Of a stretch of DNA of 64,000 nt, positions 28,111-37,042 are shown in pieces. Below the pieces are notes generated by a model. That model was not told the origin of the DNA. It saw only the letters and a program-made list of their open reading frames with translations, and ran no database searches. The stretch spans positions 14,285-78,284 of the forward strand of contig JAYUQC010000104.1 of NCBI GenBank assembly GCA_043759735.1, read 5' to 3'. Each line of letters opens with the position of its first letter. The first letter of the stretch is position 1. The DNA comes from CAISIP01 sp043759735. GTDB taxonomy: Bacteria > Pseudomonadota > Gammaproteobacteria > Burkholderiales > Burkholderiaceae_C. The translations under genes and the position numbers were made by a program.

Positions 28111-28533
28111 ATGCTGGTTCGACTCCTGTATGCCAGCCGCGCCGTCGACACGACCGCGGAGGCGATCGACGCCATCCTCTCGCAGTCGCGGCAGTCCAAT
28201 CCGGCTTGCGGCATCACCGGCATCCTGTGTTACGGTGGCGGCATCTTTCTGCAGGCGATCGAAGGCGGACGTATGGCCGTGAGCGACCTGTTTGGCCATA
28301 TCCAGAAGGACAAGCGGCACAAGGACGTGGTTCTGCTGCACTACGAAGAAATCGCGGAGCGCCGATTTGGCGGCTGGACGATGGGCCAGGTGAACATGTC
28401 GCGCATCAACACCTCGATCTTGCTCAAGTATGCCGAGAAACCCGAGCTCGATCCCTACCTGGTGTCCGGCAAGGTCTCGCTGGCTCTGCTCGAGGAGTTG
28501 ATGGCCACCGCGTCCATCATGGGTCGGGCCTGA
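28111..28533 (+). CDS. BLUF-domain blue-light photoreceptor
   Basis: 140-residue protein consisting of one FAD-binding BLUF domain and a short C-terminal tail, so it signals by protein contact rather than through an attached enzyme. The photochemical residues are present: Tyr7 (LLYAS), Asn30 (SNPACGITG), Gln48 (FLQAIEGG), Trp89 and Met91 (GGWTMG). It starts 4 bases after folE and is surely cotranscribed with it. The partner is unknown; three diguanylate cyclases encoded in the window are possible clients, but nothing in the sequence proves this. Confidence 0.93.
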   Translation: MLVRLLYASRAVDTTAEAIDAILSQSRQSNPACGITGILCYGGGIFLQAIEGGRMAVSDLFGHIQKDKRHKDVVLLHYEEIAERRFGGWTMGQVNMSRINTSILLKYAEKPELDPYLVSGKVSLALLEELMATASIMGRA

Positions 28534-28634
28534 CATTGCCGTGATGCCGGCGCGGCCGTGCAGGGGTCGCCGGCTGCGGCCCGGGCGCTGGGAACGAACG
28601 GCACAAAGCCTGCTGGCATCACATCCGGCCGGTC

Positions 28635-29156
28635 ATGGCATTGCTCATTGGTTGTGACTTCAGCAGTCGGCCTGCTCGACGCAAGCCGATTTTGATTGCC
28701 TGCGGGCGGCCCACTGCCGGCGCGGTGACGTTCGAGTCGCTGCATGCGTTGGAGTCACTGGATGCGTTTTCCGAATGGCTGCGAGGCGAACCTGCGTGGC
28801 TGGGCGGATTCGATTTCCCGTTTGGCCTGCCGCGCGCGCTGGTGCAGGCTCTGGGCTGGCTTAGCTACAAGAGTGATGATCGGTCGCGTCAAAACCCCCA
28901 GCGCCGCGCGCAGCGCGAGAGGTTGCTCGACGCCTTGCAGGCCGGCCAGACCCGGCTTGGATTGCAGTTGCACATCACAGCGCCTCAGTACGCGCAGCTG
29001 GTAGGCGACCCCAGCGGCGACAAACTGGATGCAGCTTTGTGCATGATGCAGGCGGCCTGGGGTTTCCAGCGCGGTTGGCCCGATTTTGGTCTGCCGATGC
29101 CGCTCGATCCGCTCGAAGGATGGATCGTCACGGCATTACCCCAGCGCGACGATTGA
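28635..29156 (+). CDS. DUF429-like predicted nuclease-fold protein
   Basis: 173-residue protein resembling DUF429 (RNase H-like fold). It starts LIGCDFSSRPARRKPILIACG, with GGFDFPFGLPR and a late SGDKLDAALCMMQAAW segment that supplies the conserved acidic residues. It is shorter than many family members. No signal or membrane segment. About 100 bases separate it from the BLUF gene, so cotranscription is uncertain. Function is not established. Confidence 0.65.
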   Translation: MALLIGCDFSSRPARRKPILIACGRPTAGAVTFESLHALESLDAFSEWLRGEPAWLGGFDFPFGLPRALVQALGWLSYKSDDRSRQNPQRRAQRERLLDALQAGQTRLGLQLHITAPQYAQLVGDPSGDKLDAALCMMQAAWGFQRGWPDFGLPMPLDPLEGWIVTALPQRDD

Positions 29157-29245
29157 CTCGTCCACCCGCGGTGGCCAGAGTACTGCCACCGCCACTGCCG
29201 GCGCCGGCAGTGCACGTATTGCCGGTTCGAGTTACGCCTGCGCGG

Positions 29246-30085
29246 CTAGCGCCCGTCCGGCATTACCATTTCTTCCAGCTTGCGCGCCAGCTGGCTCACT
29301 GCCATTGCCGCCGGGCAACCCGGCATGGTCTGCATCAGCAACTGACGTCGCATCACGGCCTGCCGGACCGAGGGGTCGGCCGGTATGTCGGCCAGGTGCA
29401 CCAATCGCACGCCTCGCCCCGGTTCGGTTACCACGAACCGGTCCAGCACCTGTTGCAACTGCCCGGTGATGGCGCGACCGTCGCCAAGCCGCGCGGTCTG
29501 GTTGATCACCATATGAATGGTTTCGCGCTTTTGCTGGCTGGCCAGCACCTTGATCGTTGCGTAGGCATCGGTCAGCGAGGTCGGCTCGGGCGTCGCGACG
29601 ACCAGCACCACCGAGGCCAGCGAAACAGCGAACAGCACCACGTCGGAGATGCCGGCGCCGGTATCGAGTAAAACCACGTCATAGTGGGGAATCAGGCCCT
29701 CGATGATGCGCAGGAAGTCGGCGCGGATCTCCGGCGTAAGGCGTGAATACTCCACCATGCCGGAGCCTGCCAGCAGCACGGAAAATCCGCCCGGGGCCTG
29801 GATGATGGCGTCTTCGAGCTTGGACTTGCCGCTGAATACGTCGTGCAGCGTGACCTTCGGATACAGGTTCAGCACCACATCGAGGTTGGCCAGCCCAAGG
29901 TCGGCGTCGAGCACCAGCACCTTCTGGCCGCGCTTGGCCAGTGCCGCAGCGAGGTTGGCGGACACAAATGTCTTGCCCACGCCCCCTTTGCCGCTGGTCA
30001 CTGCCATGACCTTGCCATGCGGTGTCAGCGGCACATGGGGCTCCACTGCGGCAGGTGCCTTGCCCGATTGCAGCTTTTCGCTCAT
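29246..30085 (-). CDS. MinD/ParA-family ATPase, FlhG-like
   Basis: 279-residue deviant-Walker ATPase of the MinD/FlhG (YlxH) group. The P-loop is SGKGGVGKTF (31-40), followed by VLVLDADLGLANLDVVL and VVLLDTGAGISD. Such proteins fix the number or pole of flagella or other polar machines; here no flagellar or pilus genes are nearby, so the cargo is unknown. No clear C-terminal membrane helix. Its start overlaps the stop of a GGDEF gene by 4 bases, so the two proteins are made from one message. Confidence 0.85.
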   Translation of the reverse strand: MSEKLQSGKAPAAVEPHVPLTPHGKVMAVTSGKGGVGKTFVSANLAAALAKRGQKVLVLDADLGLANLDVVLNLYPKVTLHDVFSGKSKLEDAIIQAPGGFSVLLAGSGMVEYSRLTPEIRADFLRIIEGLIPHYDVVLLDTGAGISDVVLFAVSLASVVLVVATPEPTSLTDAYATIKVLASQQKRETIHMVINQTARLGDGRAITGQLQQVLDRFVVTEPGRGVRLVHLADIPADPSVRQAVMRRQLLMQTMPGCPAAMAVSQLARKLEEMVMPDGR

Positions 30086-30906
30086 GGTTTGACTCCGCTC
30101 GCTTCGCCGCCAGCCGGTTCGACCGCAACGCGTTCAAGCCAGGCTGGTTCGCCCAGGGCTAAATGACCAAACAAAAGATTCTTCTCCTCGGCACTCACGG
30201 CAATGGCCTGTTGATGGTCTATGCGGACTCGGTTGCGTCCCTGCGCTTTCGCCTGATACAACAGATTATCGGCACGCTCGATCCACAATGGAGCGGTAGA
30301 GCGAACCCACGCTGGTGCATAGGCGCCACCCACACTGATGGTGGCCCGCACGTTGCTGATCGGGCTGACCGGAATCACCAGCGATTCGACGGTCAGCCGT
30401 ATCCGCTCGGCGACGGCTTCGCCCACCGAAACCAGGCAATTGGGCAACACCACGGCAAACTCCTCACCCCCATACCGGGCCAACGAATCCATTGGCCGAA
30501 TGCACCGTGACAGGCACTTGGCCACCGCTTGCAACACACGATCGCCGGCAATATGGCCGTGCGTGTCGTTGATGCGTTTGAAATAGTCAATGTCCAGCAT
30601 CAACAGCAGGGCCGGTTCGCCGGATCGCGCCACGCCGTCAATCTCCTTTTCAAGCACCGACAGGAAATGGCGTCGGTTCGCCAGGCCGGTCAGCGGATCC
30701 TTGAGCGACAACTCGCACAACCCGTCGATGACACTTTGCACGAATGCAGTCGGATGGGCATCGCAGTCCGGCAGTGGCGCGGTTGCGCCATGCTCCAGCA
30801 AAGCACGTGCATCGCCTAACCGAAGGTCACTGATATCGACTACGGACGGGGTGATCGATGTAGTCACAGGCTGGTGGTTGGTGGCGCAAATAAAGTTTAA
30901 CAGCAT
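30082..30906 (-). CDS. Soluble diguanylate cyclase
   Basis: 274-residue cytosolic GGDEF protein with no membrane segment. An N-terminal ~65 residues without recognisable domain precede the GGDEF domain (from DPLTGLANRRH at 70). The active-site loop is GGEEF (146-150) and the I-site RPMD (137-140) is intact, so c-di-GMP synthesis with feedback is expected. About 50 residues follow the domain. It is translated just before, and overlaps, the FlhG-like ATPase gene, suggesting joint action in cell polarity or surface behaviour. Confidence 0.9.
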   Translation of the reverse strand: MLLNFICATNHQPVTTSITPSVVDISDLRLGDARALLEHGATAPLPDCDAHPTAFVQSVIDGLCELSLKDPLTGLANRRHFLSVLEKEIDGVARSGEPALLLMLDIDYFKRINDTHGHIAGDRVLQAVAKCLSRCIRPMDSLARYGGEEFAVVLPNCLVSVGEAVAERIRLTVESLVIPVSPISNVRATISVGGAYAPAWVRSTAPLWIERADNLLYQAKAQGRNRVRIDHQQAIAVSAEEKNLLFGHLALGEPAWLERVAVEPAGGEASGVKP

Positions 30907-30982
30907 GATCGGCTATGCCGGCATGTGGAATGGCACTGTTTCCGGTGTCTATTGGCGTGATTCCCGATGCCTGGCAGCCTGG

Positions 30983-32458
30983 TCACGGAGGCGACAACGC
31001 GCCAGGTCGGCGGCCCAGGATGTTGGCTGATCGTTCGGCATGGGCCTGTGCCATGCGCAACACGGCCAGGTCCGCCTGAGGCCGACCGATCAACTGCATG
31101 CCCATCGGCAGGCCCTGGTCGTTGAAGCCGACCGGCACACTTGCCGCCGGCAGGCCGGCCAGGGTGGCATAGATGAAAACCTCCATCCAGCGGTGGTAGG
31201 TATCCATCGTCCTTCCCGCGATGTGACGCGGCCACGGCAGGTCGGCGTCGAATGGCCAGACCTGGGCGCTGGGTAGCACCAGGTAGTCGTGGTGCGCGAA
31301 CATCGACAGCAACTGCTGGTACAGGCGACTGCGGACCGCGCTGGCATCGGAAAGGGCCCGTGCGCTGAGACACTGGCCTTGCTCCGCTTCCCACAACGCC
31401 TCGGGCTTGAGTTGCGCGCGTTGCGATGGATCGTCAAAAAATGGGCGCAGCGACGCAGCGACCAGGCACTGGCGCCAGGTAAGCCAGGACTGCCAAGCCT
31501 CGGACGGGTCGAAGGCGGGCGTAATGGCCTCGACCTGGCAGCCGTCTGCGGCGAGGCGCGCCAATGCCTGTTCGCACCGTGCCAGGATGCCGTCTTCCAT
31601 CGGCAGGTAGCCCTGCAAATTGCCCAACCAGCCGATGCGCGCGTGGCGCAGGTCCATTGACAGGTCGATCGGACCTCCTGGCGGACCACCGGGCCATTGG
31701 CCTGCAATCGACAAGGGCACGCGGTCGTCGCGGCCGGCCTGCACCGCCAGCAATCGGGCCAGGTCAGCGACTGATCGGGCCATCGGCCCCGCGGTTCCCA
31801 ATTGCGCCAGCCATCCGTCGGGCGCCGGCCCGTCCGGAACCCGCCCCATGCTGGGGCGCAAGCCAAATACATTGTTGAATGCAGCCGGATTGCGCAGTGA
31901 TCCCATCATGTCGCTGCCGTCGGCCACCGGCAGCATGCGCAGCGCCAGCGCAACCGCGGCGCCGCCACTGGAGCCGCCCGCGCAGCGGCCCGCATCATAG
32001 GCATTGCGCGTGGTGCCGAATACGGTGTTGTAGGTCTGCGAGCCAAGACCGAATTCAGGCGTGTTCGTTTTGCCGATCACGATCGCTCCCGCGGCCTTCA
32101 GCCGCTGCACCATCAGGTCGTCGTGCGTTGGCAGGTTGTGGCGCAACAGTGGCGAACCCTTGGTCCAGTGAATTCCGGCGACGGCGCTCAGGTCCTTCAC
32201 CGCGATCGGGAAACCGTGCATCCAGCCGCGGCTGGGGCCCTGGGCCAGTTCGCGGTCACAATCGTCGGACTGGGCCAGCAGGCGGTCCGGGTCGACGCGG
32301 CTGACGATGGCGTTGAAGCGCGGGTTCAGACGGTCGATCCGGTCCAGACAGCTCTGCATCACTTCCCGGCACGATACCTGGCGTGCGTGGACGGCGCTGC
32401 TCAGATCTGTAGCATCCCAGTCGCACGGCGCGCCCGGCAGTGTCGACCCACGGGTCAC
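30983..32458 (-). CDS. Amidase (amidase signature family)
   Basis: 491-residue amidase-signature hydrolase. The Ser-cisSer-Lys triad is visible: Lys88 (PIAVKDL), cis-Ser163 (CAGGSSGGAAVA) and nucleophile Ser187 (DGSDMMGSLRN). The family covers aliphatic and aryl amides; I cannot name the substrate. It lacks the GatA partner genes and is not a GatA context. The start GTG 32458 overlaps the moeB stop (GTGA); an in-frame TTG at 32488 would give 10 more residues. Last gene of the gpmA-ctpA-moeB-amidase series. Confidence 0.88.
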   Translation of the reverse strand: MTRGSTLPGAPCDWDATDLSSAVHARQVSCREVMQSCLDRIDRLNPRFNAIVSRVDPDRLLAQSDDCDRELAQGPSRGWMHGFPIAVKDLSAVAGIHWTKGSPLLRHNLPTHDDLMVQRLKAAGAIVIGKTNTPEFGLGSQTYNTVFGTTRNAYDAGRCAGGSSGGAAVALALRMLPVADGSDMMGSLRNPAAFNNVFGLRPSMGRVPDGPAPDGWLAQLGTAGPMARSVADLARLLAVQAGRDDRVPLSIAGQWPGGPPGGPIDLSMDLRHARIGWLGNLQGYLPMEDGILARCEQALARLAADGCQVEAITPAFDPSEAWQSWLTWRQCLVAASLRPFFDDPSQRAQLKPEALWEAEQGQCLSARALSDASAVRSRLYQQLLSMFAHHDYLVLPSAQVWPFDADLPWPRHIAGRTMDTYHRWMEVFIYATLAGLPAASVPVGFNDQGLPMGMQLIGRPQADLAVLRMAQAHAERSANILGRRPGALSPP

Positions 32459-33213
32459 GGTGCCGCGCGTTGCGCGCACACGCTGCAACGGGTGTTGCGC
32501 GGTATGCGCACCTCATTCCATTCCATCGCGCGGGCGTCGAGCATCTGCAGGCGGCCGGCCAGTGACGTGCCAGCGCCCGCGAGCAGTTTCAACGCCTCCG
32601 CCGCTTGCATGGTCCCGATGATGCCCACAACCGGCGCAAACACGCCCATCGTTGCACATCGGGATTCTTCGAAGCCGGCATCGGGCGGGAACACACAGGC
32701 GTAACAGGGCGATGCCTCGTCGCGCGTGTCATAGACGCTGATCTGGCCGTCGAACCGGATTGCCGCACCCGATACCAGCGGCTTGGCGTGGCACACGCAG
32801 GCGGCGTTGACCAGGTGGCGCGTGGCGAAGTTGTCGCTGCAATCGAGCACCACGTCGGCCAATGGCACCAGTTGATCGAGCAGCGCAGCGTCCGCACGTT
32901 GCGCGATCGCGGTGACGGCGACCTCCGGGTTGATGGCGGTGATCGCCGCGCTGGCAGATTCAACCTTGCGCGTACCTACCCGGGCCATCGTGTGCGCGAC
33001 CTGGCGCTGCAGATTGGTGACATCCACGGTGTCGTGGTCGACCAAAGTGATATGCCCGACGCCGGCGGAACCCAGATACAGCGCAACCGGGGACCCCAGC
33101 CCGCCGGCACCTATGACCAGTGCCCGTCCGTTGCTGATGCGCTCCTGGCCTTCTACCCCTACCTCATCAAGCAGAATATGGCGCGAATAACGCAGCAGCT
33201 GATCGTCGTTCAT
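32455..33213 (-). CDS. moeB: Adenylyltransferase of the MoeB/ThiF family
   Basis: 252-residue E1-like enzyme that adenylates the C-terminus of a sulfur carrier (MoaD or ThiS). The nucleotide-binding loop is GAGGLGSPVALYLGSAGVG (36-54), with zinc cysteines C170/C173 (CYAC) and C243/C246 (CSVC), and Cys186 in the ESRCATMG loop. There is no rhodanese domain. MoeB would support molybdopterin synthesis, which the formate dehydrogenases here require, but ThiF function is equally possible from sequence; the ctpA-linked form is usually called MoeB in Burkholderiales. Confidence 0.87.
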   Translation of the reverse strand: MNDDQLLRYSRHILLDEVGVEGQERISNGRALVIGAGGLGSPVALYLGSAGVGHITLVDHDTVDVTNLQRQVAHTMARVGTRKVESASAAITAINPEVAVTAIAQRADAALLDQLVPLADVVLDCSDNFATRHLVNAACVCHAKPLVSGAAIRFDGQISVYDTRDEASPCYACVFPPDAGFEESRCATMGVFAPVVGIIGTMQAAEALKLLAGAGTSLAGRLQMLDARAMEWNEVRIPRNTRCSVCAQRAAP

Positions 33214-33238
33214 GACCCTGCAGGCGCGCCGGTCAGTT

Positions 33239-34675
33239 TCAATTGCTCTTCGGTTCTTCCTTGCGCTCGGTCAGCGTCTTGCTGATCATCACCGGCCGGC
33301 CCTTGAGCTTGTTGATGGCCTGGACCAACGGGAAATCCTTGTCGCTGCCGAACTCGGGTACCTTGCGATCAACAGCGGGCTTCTTGCTCTCTTCTTCTAG
33401 TTTCTTGAGTGCCGCTTCACGGGCTTTTTCGCGCGCTGGATCTTTTTTGTCATCGCCCTGACCGCTACCCAGGTGCTTTTCGAGATCGGCCTCGCGAGTG
33501 CGCAACGCGGCAAATACATTGCCTTCCTCGGTCTCGTCGACCATGACATCGGGCACGATGCCCTTGGCCTGGATCGATGCGCCGCTGGGGGTGTAGTAGC
33601 GCGCCGTGGTTATCTTCAGGCCGGTATCGGGGCCCAGCGGGCGCACCGTCTGCACGGAACCCTTGCCGAAGGTCTGGCGGCCCATGATGGTGGCACGCTT
33701 GTGGTCCTGCAGTGCGCCGGCGACGATTTCGCTGGCGGACGCCGAACCCTCGTTGACCAGCACCACCAGCGGCACATTCTTGATGGCGGCAGGAAGGCGT
33801 TTGAGCGGGTCGCTGCTGCCACGGCGCAGGTAGGACTCCGGCGCCGCCCGGTACATGAACTTGCTTTCGGGCAACTGCCCGTTGGTCGACACGACATTGA
33901 CGTTTTCCGGCAGGAATGCCGCCGAAATGGCCACCGCGGCGTCGAGCAGGCCGCCGGGATCATTGCGCAAGTCCAGCACCAGGCCCTTGAGGTTGGGCTC
34001 CTGCTTGTAGATTTCTTCGACCTTGCGCACAAAATCGTCCACGGTGCGCTCCTGAAACTGGCTCAGTCGAACCCAGGCATAACCGGGCTCCATCACCTTG
34101 CTGCGCACCGACTGGGTGCGGATTTCCTCGCGCGTGATGGTCACCGGAAAACTGCGGTTCTCCTCCTTGCGCAGGATGGTCAGCGTCACCTTGGTGTTGG
34201 GCTCGCCGCGCATGCGCTTGACGGCTTCATTGAGCGATAGGCCCTTGACGACCGTATCGTCGATCTTGGTAATCAGATCATTGGTCTTGAGGCCGGCACG
34301 AAACGCCGGCGTGCCCTCGATCGGCGACACCACCTTCACCAGGCCATCTTCCTGGGTGATTTCGATGCCGACACCGACAAACCGGCCGCTGGTTCCTTCG
34401 CGAAACTCCTTGAACGACTTCTTGTCGAAGTACTGCGAGTGCGGATCCAGGCTGGCGACCATGCCGGAGATCGCATCGGTGATCAGCTTCTTTTCGTCAA
34501 CGGGTTCCACATAGTCGCTCTTGACCATGCTGAAAACAGCCGCCAATTGCTGCAATTCTTCCAGCGGCAACGGCGCCAGCGTGCCGCGAGCCACTGTCTG
34601 CAGCGACACCGTGGTCAGGGCGCCCGCCACGATGCCCAGTGAAATCCAACCAGCGACTTTTAGTTTGTGACCCAT
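33239..34675 (-). CDS. ctpA: C-terminal processing protease (S41, PDZ)
   Basis: 478-residue periplasmic serine protease. A single N-terminal membrane segment (about 6-27) anchors or exports it. A PDZ domain spans about 95-180 (VGVGIEITQEDGLVKVV onward), and the S41 catalytic Ser lies in NEGSASASEIVAG near residue 313, with the Lys in GRQTFGKGSVQ. It trims C-termini of periplasmic proteins, often peptidoglycan hydrolases. The C-terminal ~70 residues are charged. It sits between gpmA and moeB on one strand. Confidence 0.94.
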   Translation of the reverse strand: MGHKLKVAGWISLGIVAGALTTVSLQTVARGTLAPLPLEELQQLAAVFSMVKSDYVEPVDEKKLITDAISGMVASLDPHSQYFDKKSFKEFREGTSGRFVGVGIEITQEDGLVKVVSPIEGTPAFRAGLKTNDLITKIDDTVVKGLSLNEAVKRMRGEPNTKVTLTILRKEENRSFPVTITREEIRTQSVRSKVMEPGYAWVRLSQFQERTVDDFVRKVEEIYKQEPNLKGLVLDLRNDPGGLLDAAVAISAAFLPENVNVVSTNGQLPESKFMYRAAPESYLRRGSSDPLKRLPAAIKNVPLVVLVNEGSASASEIVAGALQDHKRATIMGRQTFGKGSVQTVRPLGPDTGLKITTARYYTPSGASIQAKGIVPDVMVDETEEGNVFAALRTREADLEKHLGSGQGDDKKDPAREKAREAALKKLEEESKKPAVDRKVPEFGSDKDFPLVQAINKLKGRPVMISKTLTERKEEPKSN

Positions 34676-34780
34676 GATGATTCCTTAGCTATCCCAATAT
34701 ACACCTTGGACGCGGTCCACGCGGGGTGGTTCCTGCAAGTCCTCGGCCGTTGCGGAAATAGTGCATTGCCGGGTTCGATG

Positions 34781-35524
34781 TCAGGCCCGACCCTGTGCCG
34801 CAATCGCTTCGGCGGCTGCCTGAGCAGCGGCCGCGTCGCCCAGGTAATAGTGGCGGATCGGCGCCAGCGCCGCGTCCAGTTCGTACACCAGCGGTATGCC
34901 ATTGGGGATATTGACGCCGACGATGTCGCAGTCCGATACCTTGTCCAGGTATTTCACCAGCGCCCGAATCGAATTGCCATGCGCCGCGACGACGATGCGC
35001 TTGCCAGCGCGAATGGTGGGCGCCATGGATTCGTTCCAGTATGGCAGTACCCGCTCGACCGTGTCCTTGAGGCATTCGCGCAGAGGTACTTGACCGGGCG
35101 CCAGCCGGGCATACCGGATGTCCGAGCGCTCGCAGCGCGGATCCTGCGGCTCCAGCGGCGGCGGCGGCGTGTCGTAGCTGCGGCGCCAGACCAGTACCTG
35201 CTCGGCGCCGTATTGTTTGGCCATGTCGGCCTTGTTCAAGCCCTGCAGCGCGCCATAGTGGCGTTCGTTCAGACGCCAGCTGTGCACCAGCGGCAACCAG
35301 GTGCGGTCCATTTCGTCGAGGCAGTGCCACAGGGTCCGGGTCGCTCGCTTCAGCACGCTGGTGTAGGCCAGGTCAAACTCGTAGCCGTTCTCGCGCAGCA
35401 GCCGGCCGGCGTTCTTGGCCTGTTCGATGCCCGTCGCAGTCAGGTCTACGTCGGTCCACCCGGTAAACCGGTTCTCCAGGTTCCAGATCGACTCACCGTG
35501 GCGGATCAGTACAAGTGTATGCAT
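34781..35524 (-). CDS. gpmA: 2,3-bisphosphoglycerate-dependent phosphoglycerate mutase
   Basis: 247-residue glycolytic mutase interconverting 2- and 3-phosphoglycerate. It begins MHTLVLIRHGESIWNLENRF (catalytic His9 in RHGE) and has LNERHYGALQGLNKADMA and AAHGNSIRALVKYL with the second histidine. I set the start at ATG 35524; the frame is open upstream but without homology. It is divergent from the rhodanese gene (173 bases between starts) and leads the gpmA-ctpA-moeB-amidase run. Confidence 0.96.
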   Translation of the reverse strand: MHTLVLIRHGESIWNLENRFTGWTDVDLTATGIEQAKNAGRLLRENGYEFDLAYTSVLKRATRTLWHCLDEMDRTWLPLVHSWRLNERHYGALQGLNKADMAKQYGAEQVLVWRRSYDTPPPPLEPQDPRCERSDIRYARLAPGQVPLRECLKDTVERVLPYWNESMAPTIRAGKRIVVAAHGNSIRALVKYLDKVSDCDIVGVNIPNGIPLVYELDAALAPIRHYYLGDAAAAQAAAEAIAAQGRA

Positions 35525-35697
35525 GGCAACAGGGCAGGATGGATGGACAGTCAGGCACAGACAACCGCGCCGGTTTGCGCGGTGGACGGCTCCCCAGCGG
35601 ATTGAAAAAGACCGCACTTCGGCCAGCGGGTTGCCCGCCATTCTAAAATGCGGCGGTGCGTGCGTTTGCCGCACCCCACCCACTCCCGAGGAACACC

Positions 35698-36105
35698 GTG
35701 AATTTTGTCGTAGAGAACTGGATGTTGTTGCTGGTCGCCCTGTCGTCGGGCGTGATGTTGTTCCTGCCGGCTCTCAAGGGCGCGACCGATGCCGGCGTAA
35801 CAACGGCCGTCGCGGTGCAATTGATCAACCGCGAGAAGGCGGTGGTGGTGGATGTGTGCGAAGCCGAGGAATACGCAGCCGGACACCTGGGCGGGGCCAA
35901 GAACGTCCCGCTGAACCAACTCGAAGACAAGCTGCCCACAGCGGTCAAGAACAAGTCGCTTCCGTTGATCCTGGTATGCCAGACCGGCGCCCGGTCGGGT
36001 CGGGCGGTGGCCATTGCCAAGAAGCTGGGGTACGACAAGGCGCAGTCCTTGTCGGGTGGGCTGCGTGCCTGGAAGACCGCCAGCCTTCCGGTGGAAAAGT
36101 CCTGA
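35698..36105 (+). CDS. Membrane-anchored rhodanese
   Basis: 135-residue single-domain rhodanese with an N-terminal membrane segment (about 8-25, LLLVALSSGVMLFLPAL). The active-site loop is CQTGARS (94-100) with catalytic Cys94, so sulfurtransferase activity is possible. The start is GTG 35698, preceded by GAGGA at 5 bases; no ATG fits. The same gene precedes grxC and secB in many Burkholderiales. Sulfur donor and acceptor are unknown. Confidence 0.88.
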   Translation: MNFVVENWMLLLVALSSGVMLFLPALKGATDAGVTTAVAVQLINREKAVVVDVCEAEEYAAGHLGGAKNVPLNQLEDKLPTAVKNKSLPLILVCQTGARSGRAVAIAKKLGYDKAQSLSGGLRAWKTASLPVEKS

Positions 36106-36167
36106 ATCCAGGTTTCCCCCAAGGTATCGGCCCCGTTCTTTTTTCCCCATTGTTGAAGACCAAACGC

Positions 36168-36428
36168 ATGCAAACAGTCAAGATGTACTCGACCGCGGTC
36201 TGCCCTTTTTGCATTCGTGCCAAGCAACTACTGAAGGAGCGTGGCGTCGAGCAGATCGAGGAAATCCGGGTGGATCTCGACTATGCTGAACGGACCCGCA
36301 TGATGGAAATCACCGGTCGGCGTACGGTGCCGCAGATATTCGTTGGCCCGACGCATGTGGGTGGCTGTGACGATCTGATAGCGCTGGACAGCCGCGGCGG
36401 TCTGTTGCCGTTGCTCGGTGCTGCCTGA
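36168..36428 (+). CDS. grxC: Glutaredoxin 3
   Basis: 86-residue dithiol glutaredoxin with redox centre CPFC at about residues 12-15 (YSTAVCPFCIRAKQLL). The cis-proline segment TVPQIFVG and the GGCDD motif bind glutathione. It reduces protein disulfides and mixed disulfides with glutathione in the cytosol. The start ATG 36168 (MQTVKMYS) gives the normal length. It lies 62 bases after the rhodanese gene and before secB. Confidence 0.95.
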   Translation: MQTVKMYSTAVCPFCIRAKQLLKERGVEQIEEIRVDLDYAERTRMMEITGRRTVPQIFVGPTHVGGCDDLIALDSRGGLLPLLGAA

Positions 36429-36544
36429 TCCGCTCGGACGACCGGTTTCGTCCTGAGATAATGCCGTGTCGCGGCGCTGCGGCGGGTGGGTTTCCGATCC
36501 GCTGTCGGTGTTCGGCGCGCTCCCCTTAACCTGAAAGTGACCCC

Positions 36545-37006
36545 ATGGCCGAAGAAAACACACCCACGTTCCAGATCCAGCGCATCTACCTCAAGGAGTC
36601 GTCGCTGGAACAACCCAACTCGCCGGCCATCCTGCTCGAAAAAGAGCAGCCAACGGTCGATATCCAGCTCGGCGTGGAGGCCAACACAGCCGCTGACGGG
36701 GTGTACGAGGTGTGCGTGACGGCCACCGTGCAGACCAAGATCAAGGACAAGACGGTGTTCCTGGTCGAGGTCAAGCAGGCCGGCATCTTCGAGATCCGCC
36801 ATATCGAGCAGGAACAGATGAGCCAGATCATGGGCATCGCGTGTCCGCAAATCGTCTATCCGTATCTGCGCGCCAACGTCGCGGACCTGATCCAGCGCAG
36901 CGGATTCCCGCCGGTGCACCTGACAGAGATCAATTTCCAGGCGATGTACGAGCAACAGAAGGCTCAGGCTGCGCAAACTGCGGCTCCCGCCATCGTCACC
37001 CAGTAA
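36545..37006 (+). CDS. secB: Protein-export chaperone SecB
   Basis: 153-residue SecB, the cytosolic tetrameric chaperone that keeps preproteins unfolded and delivers them to SecA. Typical segments are FQIQRIYLKESSLEQPN, GIFEIRHI, CPQIVYPYLRANVADL and GFPPVHLTEINFQAMY. The C-terminal tail is Ala/Gln-rich. The order grxC-secB-gpsA is conserved across proteobacteria and supports the call. Confidence 0.97.
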   Translation: MAEENTPTFQIQRIYLKESSLEQPNSPAILLEKEQPTVDIQLGVEANTAADGVYEVCVTATVQTKIKDKTVFLVEVKQAGIFEIRHIEQEQMSQIMGIACPQIVYPYLRANVADLIQRSGFPPVHLTEINFQAMYEQQKAQAAQTAAPAIVTQ

Positions 37007-37042
37007 TACATGGTGGTAGGTTGACTGCGCCGGGCCTCGGAC

